Of a stretch of DNA of 64,000 nt, positions 59,675 through 64,000 are shown piece by piece. Location: contig NZ_CACVAF010000015.1 of assembly GCF_902726565.1 (NCBI RefSeq), positions 31,643-95,642 of the forward strand, given 5' to 3'. The translations under genes and the position numbers were made by a program. How positions within the stretch are numbered: the stretch's first letter is position 1; each line of letters begins with the position of its first letter. A model generated the notes under the pieces. It made no database searches. It saw only the letters and a list, made by a program, of their open reading frames with translations, and had not been told where the DNA came from. Source of the stretch: Yersinia vastinensis. GTDB lineage: Bacteria; Pseudomonadota; Gammaproteobacteria; Enterobacterales; Enterobacteriaceae.

Positions 59675-61380
59675 ATTTTGGCCAAAACCTCCTCATAACT
59701 CTCTTGGGGAGGCCTTATAACGGTAGGTAAAGAAAATCGGGATACAAATTGATTGAGCTGAAAAATTTGCTGCTGTAAAACTTCCGAAGCGCGCGTGGAT
59801 TGTTCGACAAGTTCCGCATTCAGCTTGGTGACTTCATTAATCTTTCCTACTCGCGTGGTCATATCTTCAATACCTTTACTTTGTTCGTGCGAGGCTGCCG
59901 ATATTTCCGCCATCAAATCTGTCACTTTGACAACAGCCTCAATGATGGTACGTAAGTTATCGCCAGAACGTCCCACTAAATCGGCTCCTGTTGATATATA
60001 TTTTGAAGAGTTTTCAATGAGCCGTTTTATATTTAAGGCGGAATGACCACTTTGATTGGCTAATATTCCAACTTCGCGCGCCACAACAGAAAATCCGCGG
60101 CCATGTTCACCCGCGTGAGCAGCTTCAATGGCTGCATTCAAAGCTAAAATATTAGTCTTGAATGCTACTGATTCGATGAGGGTGATAATTTCAGTAATTT
60201 CGCGCGACCCCGTCGCGATATCAGACATCGAATTCACGACACTAGACATCATATCGCCACCATGACTGGCAATATCTTTTGCTTCATTAGCTAAATGATT
60301 CGCCTGATCGGCACTTATGGAGTTCTGTTTTACCCGCGCGGTTAACTGATGCATATTCTGAGTTGTTGCTGCAAGAGATTGAGTTTGTGACTGTGTCTGC
60401 TCAGAAATACGGTGACTATCTGTCGCAATTTGGTTAACCCCCGCCAGAATAATTTCAGCTCCGCCTCTAACTTGACTCACTAGTGCCACTAGTCCTTGTT
60501 GCATCTGGTATATACTGCCAGCCAATTGATGAACCTCACGGTTGGTAAATGCACCGTGCTCAATCTGGCGCGATAAATCACCCGCCGCAATAACGTGAAT
60601 TTGTGAAATAAGATAATTTAACGGCCGAATCACCCAACGAGTAACTCCGAGCCAAACGGAGAAAGCCAGTCCTAGCAAGATCACCAAAGCGATAATGACC
60701 GCTTGTTTTGCTGAAGATAATGAGGAAAGAAGTTGGGAATCCATGACTGCCCGATTGCTTTCACTTTCTTGCAAATAACGGTAATACTTCTCAGTAAAAT
60801 CACTCTGGAAACCTTGGATAGGGACTTCAAAAAAAATATCTATATTGTTGTTCTTTTCCAGCCCCTGTCCAATCTCAGCTAACCCCTGATATAACTGCTG
60901 ATAACTCTCCTTAAGTGCAATTAATTCCGCGCGCTCATCATGAGCAGAGAGCAAAACCAATTGATGGTAGTCATCCTGTGAGCGCTGTAAAGATTGCAAA
61001 GCCTCACTTAAAAGACTATGCCAACTTCCTTCGGAACCTGTCTCTTTATCTTCCATATAATAGATTCCGGCACGGTTAAGTTTATCGCTAGCGATTAATA
61101 ACTCCATCCGTGCACGGTCCATTAATACCTCTTGCTGGTGACTCCGATGAGTACGCTCAACATTAATCTTTGTGCTATCCAATATATGGGAGAGAAAACC
61201 TACAGAAAGGAGTTGTAGCGAAGAGAAAAGACTAATCACCAAGATAAGGCCCGACAATATGCCCAGTTTTCCATGTGTAAATGAACGTATGGCTTTTGCA
61301 TGGGATATAAAATTCACAACATAAAAATTAACACGAGAGAACATTATATTTACACTTAGCTGTGATAGAGACATCAACAT
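59671..61380 (-). CDS. Methyl-accepting chemotaxis protein
   Basis: 569-aa chemoreceptor. N-terminal transmembrane segment about residues 39-60 (KLGILSGLILVISLFSSLQL), then a periplasmic four-helix-type ligand domain to about 225, second membrane segment (AVIIALVILLGLAFSVWLG), HAMP (VIRPLNYLISQIHVIAAGDL) and the signalling hairpin with tip ESVAFKTNILALNAAIEAAH. The C-terminus ends in EEVLAKI with no NWETF-type CheR-binding pentapeptide, so adaptation relies on other receptors. Start uncertain (ATG at 61380, 61374 or 61344 with no strong ribosome site). Ligand unknown. Confidence 0.92.
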   Translation of the reverse strand: MLMSLSQLSVNIMFSRVNFYVVNFISHAKAIRSFTHGKLGILSGLILVISLFSSLQLLSVGFLSHILDSTKINVERTHRSHQQEVLMDRARMELLIASDKLNRAGIYYMEDKETGSEGSWHSLLSEALQSLQRSQDDYHQLVLLSAHDERAELIALKESYQQLYQGLAEIGQGLEKNNNIDIFFEVPIQGFQSDFTEKYYRYLQESESNRAVMDSQLLSSLSSAKQAVIIALVILLGLAFSVWLGVTRWVIRPLNYLISQIHVIAAGDLSRQIEHGAFTNREVHQLAGSIYQMQQGLVALVSQVRGGAEIILAGVNQIATDSHRISEQTQSQTQSLAATTQNMHQLTARVKQNSISADQANHLANEAKDIASHGGDMMSSVVNSMSDIATGSREITEIITLIESVAFKTNILALNAAIEAAHAGEHGRGFSVVAREVGILANQSGHSALNIKRLIENSSKYISTGADLVGRSGDNLRTIIEAVVKVTDLMAEISAASHEQSKGIEDMTTRVGKINEVTKLNAELVEQSTRASEVLQQQIFQLNQFVSRFSLPTVIRPPQESYEEVLAKI

Positions 61381-61449
61381 TAGCGGCTAAATATGACAAA
61401 TACATTTCAACAAACGAAGAGATTTATCCATATTCATGGCGGTAAATAG

Positions 61450-61926
61450 TTATACATCAATACGCGTCATTAATCGTAAATTATTAACAGGATGCCCCTG
61501 AGATTGTTCCATCAGAATAGTATCATCGTTTAATTTATAGAAAACAGGGTGACTTACAGCATAAGGGGTGTTTAAAAAATCATATAAATAACGGTTTTCA
61601 TCATTGATCATCGATAAAGATAATACCTTTCCAATAAAGATGTTTTTACTAACATCTACAACATTAAATATAATGTTTCGTCTAGCTTTCACATCATCAG
61701 TATCATCATAAACGTCTGCGGATGAGTTTATCTCCTTTTTCATAATACTAACTCTTGAGTAAACATGATATTTTTCAGCCAAATGGCTGAAATCATAATT
61801 AACCTCCCAGTATCCTTCAATACTACTCATCGGATGGAAATAATAATATCCCCGTCCAACACCATACCCTAACACTCCTCCTAAAAAAGCACTAAAGCAT
61901 ATGAGCTGTATTATTTTTTTTCGCAT
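61450..61926 (-). CDS. Small membrane protein, ToxS/PsaF-like partner
   Basis: 158-aa protein with one N-terminal membrane segment (about 5-24, IIQLICFSAFLGGVLGYGVG) and a periplasmic remainder (SIEGYWEVNYDFSHLAEKYH near 35-54). I do not recognise it by sequence; the size, one-anchor topology and 16-bp overlap with the upstream ToxR-like gene fit the small effector partner of ToxR-family regulators (ToxS, PsaF, MyfF). It may stabilise or activate that regulator. AT-rich like its neighbours. Confidence 0.6.
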   Translation of the reverse strand: MRKKIIQLICFSAFLGGVLGYGVGRGYYYFHPMSSIEGYWEVNYDFSHLAEKYHVYSRVSIMKKEINSSADVYDDTDDVKARRNIIFNVVDVSKNIFIGKVLSLSMINDENRYLYDFLNTPYAVSHPVFYKLNDDTILMEQSQGHPVNNLRLMTRIDV

Positions 61927-62570
61927 GTAAGCCCTCCGTTTTTATATTTACAGACAGTATAATCACCATTCTTTTGTTTTTTTAAATAAACATAAGGCAC
62001 TTTATTATAAACAGATAAAAACTCACCATCATGAACTTCATCTAGGTTAATCAAAATAGGTAAACTTGGCACATCTATAATTTTAACTTGATAATAATTT
62101 TCAGTTATTTTTAATGAAATTAAAAATAAAGCACAGAAAACCATAAGAGCAATGACTTTATATATTAATCCAACAGATACAAACATCGAGAAATACAGGT
62201 TATTTTTTACGTTATTTATCGAATACTCATTAGGAGGTAATATACTGCATAACAAATCATTAGAAACAACAGTAGGTTTAATCCCTAAACAATACCCTTT
62301 TTTAGGGATAGTCATCACCAGTTCATGATCTTTGTCATCTAAAGCATTACGCAAGTTACTAATAGTTTGTGTCAACGTATTGTCAGTGACATATGTTCCC
62401 TTCCATATTTCTTGTTCAAGACTCTCACGAGAAAGAGAACCTGGATACTGTTCGCACAATAAAGACAGCACTTCAGACTCTTTGTTTCTGATCTTTATAA
62501 TATTACCCTTTTTGTTGATAATCCTTTTTTTGGGGATAAAAATGATGTCTCCAATAATTATTTCATTCAT
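61911..62570 (-). CDS. ToxR-like membrane-anchored transcription regulator
   Basis: 219-aa protein of the CadC/ToxR/PsaE type. An N-terminal OmpR-like winged-helix domain occupies residues about 8-98 (LSRESLEQEIWKGTYVTDNT, NTLTQTISNLRNAL, TIPKKGYCLG). A linker and one membrane segment (about 136-154, IYKVIALMVFCALFLISLK) follow. A periplasmic tail contains two Cys, 207 and 216, which could form a disulfide as in ToxR. It overlaps the ToxS-like gene by 16 bp. Targets are unknown; the neighbours suggest a secretion or fimbrial locus. Very AT-rich. Confidence 0.85.
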   Translation of the reverse strand: MNEIIIGDIIFIPKKRIINKKGNIIKIRNKESEVLSLLCEQYPGSLSRESLEQEIWKGTYVTDNTLTQTISNLRNALDDKDHELVMTIPKKGYCLGIKPTVVSNDLLCSILPPNEYSINNVKNNLYFSMFVSVGLIYKVIALMVFCALFLISLKITENYYQVKIIDVPSLPILINLDEVHDGEFLSVYNKVPYVYLKKQKNGDYTVCKYKNGGLTCEKK

Positions 62571-62814
62571 TTAGTATCTCACCCATAGAAAACATGACGA
62601 ATAAGAAGCTAGCAAAAATCACATCATTACGCCTTAGCTAGACAGCATGAATAAAACAAAAAGTTATAGTTTTCAATAAAATTCAACAGCGAACAAAATT
62701 AAGACATCAAGGTCTATCAATAAAAGTTAATTAATAACAAAAAATGACTATTATTGAAATCTTGTTTGTAATATATCATTTATAAAACATTTTATTAAAA
62801 GGCACAGAGGTCGT

Positions 62815-63183
62815 ATGAAAGTAAAGAAAATCAACATTATATTATTTATTACACCAGTTATTTTTGGATGTCAGTATAATGGAAAAAAAAACTCAATTGA
62901 AAAAAGAAAAATGGATCAAATAACCGCTCTGACTTCTGGCATTCATTTTCTGAAAGAAAAGTGTAATATGAAAGAACTTCCCAGTGAAGATAAAGTTATT
63001 GATGCTGCGATAAACATGATGGGACAAGGGGAAATAGCCACCCAATCAAATTTTTATGCGGAAATATCAAATGAGACTAAAGTAAGATATGAGGAAATAA
63101 AAGTATACAAAGCAGAACAGAAGATTAAATGCGATGAACTAAAGAATCTTCTCAAGCATTTTATGGCAAAAATGAACGCATAA
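62815..63183 (+). CDS. PulS/OutS-type secretin pilotin lipoprotein
   Basis: 122-aa lipoprotein: signal MKVKKINIILFITPVIFGC with Cys19 as lipobox, then a helical body. It fits the PulS/OutS/GspS pilotin family: ITALTSGIHFLKEKCNM near 36-52, DAAINMMGQG and YAEISNETKVRYEEIKVY, with paired Cys50 and Cys106 that make the family's disulfide. Pilotins bring the secretin GspD to the outer membrane. Identification is by pattern only, so moderate. The gene converges on the prepilin peptidase with a 23-bp overlap of their ends. AT-rich. Confidence 0.7.
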   Translation: MKVKKINIILFITPVIFGCQYNGKKNSIEKRKMDQITALTSGIHFLKEKCNMKELPSEDKVIDAAINMMGQGEIATQSNFYAEISNETKVRYEEIKVYKAEQKIKCDELKNLLKHFMAKMNA

Positions 63184-63979
63184 TATACTCACCCCAAAAC
63201 AGATAGATTACTCCAGACAATGCGATGTATGGACCAAATGCTATATATTTTATTTTTTTACCCGAAAAGTAATTAATAGTGACATAAGCAATAACGCCAC
63301 TACAGGAAGATAATAAGACTATAAAAGGTATTGCGGTCGCTCCGAACCAAGCACCTAATGCAGCCATCAACTTGAAATCACCGTATCCCATGCCCTCGAT
63401 ACCTCTGGAGAGTTTAAGCAACCAGAATGGAAGCCATAAGAAACCATAGCCTATGACCGCACCGAGCACAGCTAAAGTTAAAGGAGAAAATATATTATTT
63501 ATATTAATAAGAAGGCCACACCATAATAAAGGGATGGTAATATGATCAGGCAATAAATAACAGTCAAGGTCGATAAAAGTCAATACAATAAGAAACCACA
63601 CTAATAAAAGGCTTGCGGCGATTAAATAGTTATTGTGCTGGAGCAAACCAACGGCAAGAGTTAACATTGCTGTCAATACCTCCACAATAAGATATCTAGG
63701 GTTTATTTTACTTTGGCAACATTGACTAATGCCTCGCAGGAGCAGCCAAGAAATTAAAGGTATATTATATCGAAAGGGTAAGGGACGGTAACAACTTGGG
63801 CAAAATGAATTTGGTAAACATAAACTAAGTCTAACATTATAAATATCTATTTCTTTTCTTGAAGATGAAATAGAGATAATAATAGGAAGTCGATATATAA
63901 CAACATTTAAAAAACTCCCCACGCACAGGCCAATAATACTAAAAAACACAATTTCAAGCAGTACGTAAATATTAACCAT
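63161..63979 (-). CDS. Type IV prepilin leader peptidase (GspO/PilD-like)
   Basis: Inner-membrane aspartic protease and N-methylase that matures type IV pilin-like proteins; 272 aa from ATG at 63979, preceded by GGGAAATATT (the ATG at 63991 is also possible). Both catalytic Asp are present: FIDLDCYLLPDHIT near residue 145 and MGYGDFKLMAALGAWFG near 210. The N-terminal domain has CPSCYRPLPFRYNIPLISW. Only three of the usual four Cys positions are regular, because GRCRxC reads GISQCC. It is the last gene in the window, and further secretion genes could lie to the right. AT-rich. Confidence 0.92.
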   Translation of the reverse strand: MVNIYVLLEIVFFSIIGLCVGSFLNVVIYRLPIIISISSSRKEIDIYNVRLSLCLPNSFCPSCYRPLPFRYNIPLISWLLLRGISQCCQSKINPRYLIVEVLTAMLTLAVGLLQHNNYLIAASLLLVWFLIVLTFIDLDCYLLPDHITIPLLWCGLLININNIFSPLTLAVLGAVIGYGFLWLPFWLLKLSRGIEGMGYGDFKLMAALGAWFGATAIPFIVLLSSCSGVIAYVTINYFSGKKIKYIAFGPYIALSGVIYLFWGEYIMRSFLP

Positions 63980-64000
63980 AATATTTCCCATATTTTATAT

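Overview
The window is chromosomal DNA of an enterobacterium, most likely a Yersinia. Nearly every core protein reads as a close relative of an Escherichia coli protein. The gene order is two E. coli blocks joined together: map-glnD-dapD-yaeH, then yqcA through lysR. ERIC repeats, single copies of GcvB, CsrB and an Omr-type RNA, and a low-GC accessory end fit Yersinia. The species cannot be fixed from this sequence alone.

Layout. 1-5.3 kb: the rpsB leader edge, map, glnD, dapD and yaeH. 5.4-8.3 kb: yqcA-truC-yqcC, the small RNA CsrB with its probable UvrY site, and syd. 8.4-13.3 kb: queF, ppnN, xni, rlmM and ygdD. 13.4-14.9 kb: gcvA, the divergent small RNA GcvB, and ygdI. 15.1-20.6 kb: csdA-csdE-tcdA, mltA, an initiator tRNA and amiC. 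20.8-36.2 kb: argA behind two ARG boxes, then the leftward block ppdA-ppdB-ygdB-ppdC-recC-ptrA-recB-recD. 36.4-41.1 kb: an 8-bp tandem repeat, then thyA-lgt and ptsP-rppH. 41.1-41.8 kb: a gene-free stretch with DnaA boxes, in the position of E. coli DARS2. 41.8-48.2 kb: mutH, ygdQ, tas, lplT-aas and an OmrA/OmrB-type RNA. 48.4-55.4 kb: a BisC-like molybdoenzyme, galR, a second LacI-family regulator, and lysA/lysR.

From 55.4 kb the window becomes accessory. It holds a YdhP-type exporter, a tandem ERIC element, a LysR-type regulator divergent from an exported metallo-beta-lactamase-fold protein whose zinc motif is degraded, a DsbA-like CGWC protein, and an orphan chemoreceptor. The last 2.6 kb are clearly AT-rich. 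They encode a membrane-anchored ToxR-like regulator with an overlapping ToxS-like partner, a PulS/OutS-type secretin pilotin and a GspO-type prepilin peptidase. This looks like the edge of a horizontally acquired type II secretion or pilus locus that continues beyond the right end.

How the genes work together. GlnD senses glutamine. DapD and LysA (under LysR) serve diaminopimelate and lysine synthesis, and ArgA starts arginine synthesis. RecBCD handles double-strand ends and MutH acts in mismatch repair. CsdA-CsdE-TcdA complete the t6A cycle. Three regulatory RNAs (CsrB, GcvB, Omr-type) give post-transcriptional control. The best candidate for something under-described is the right-end ToxR/S-like, pilotin and peptidase module, together with the zinc-site-degraded MBL protein and its neighbours.
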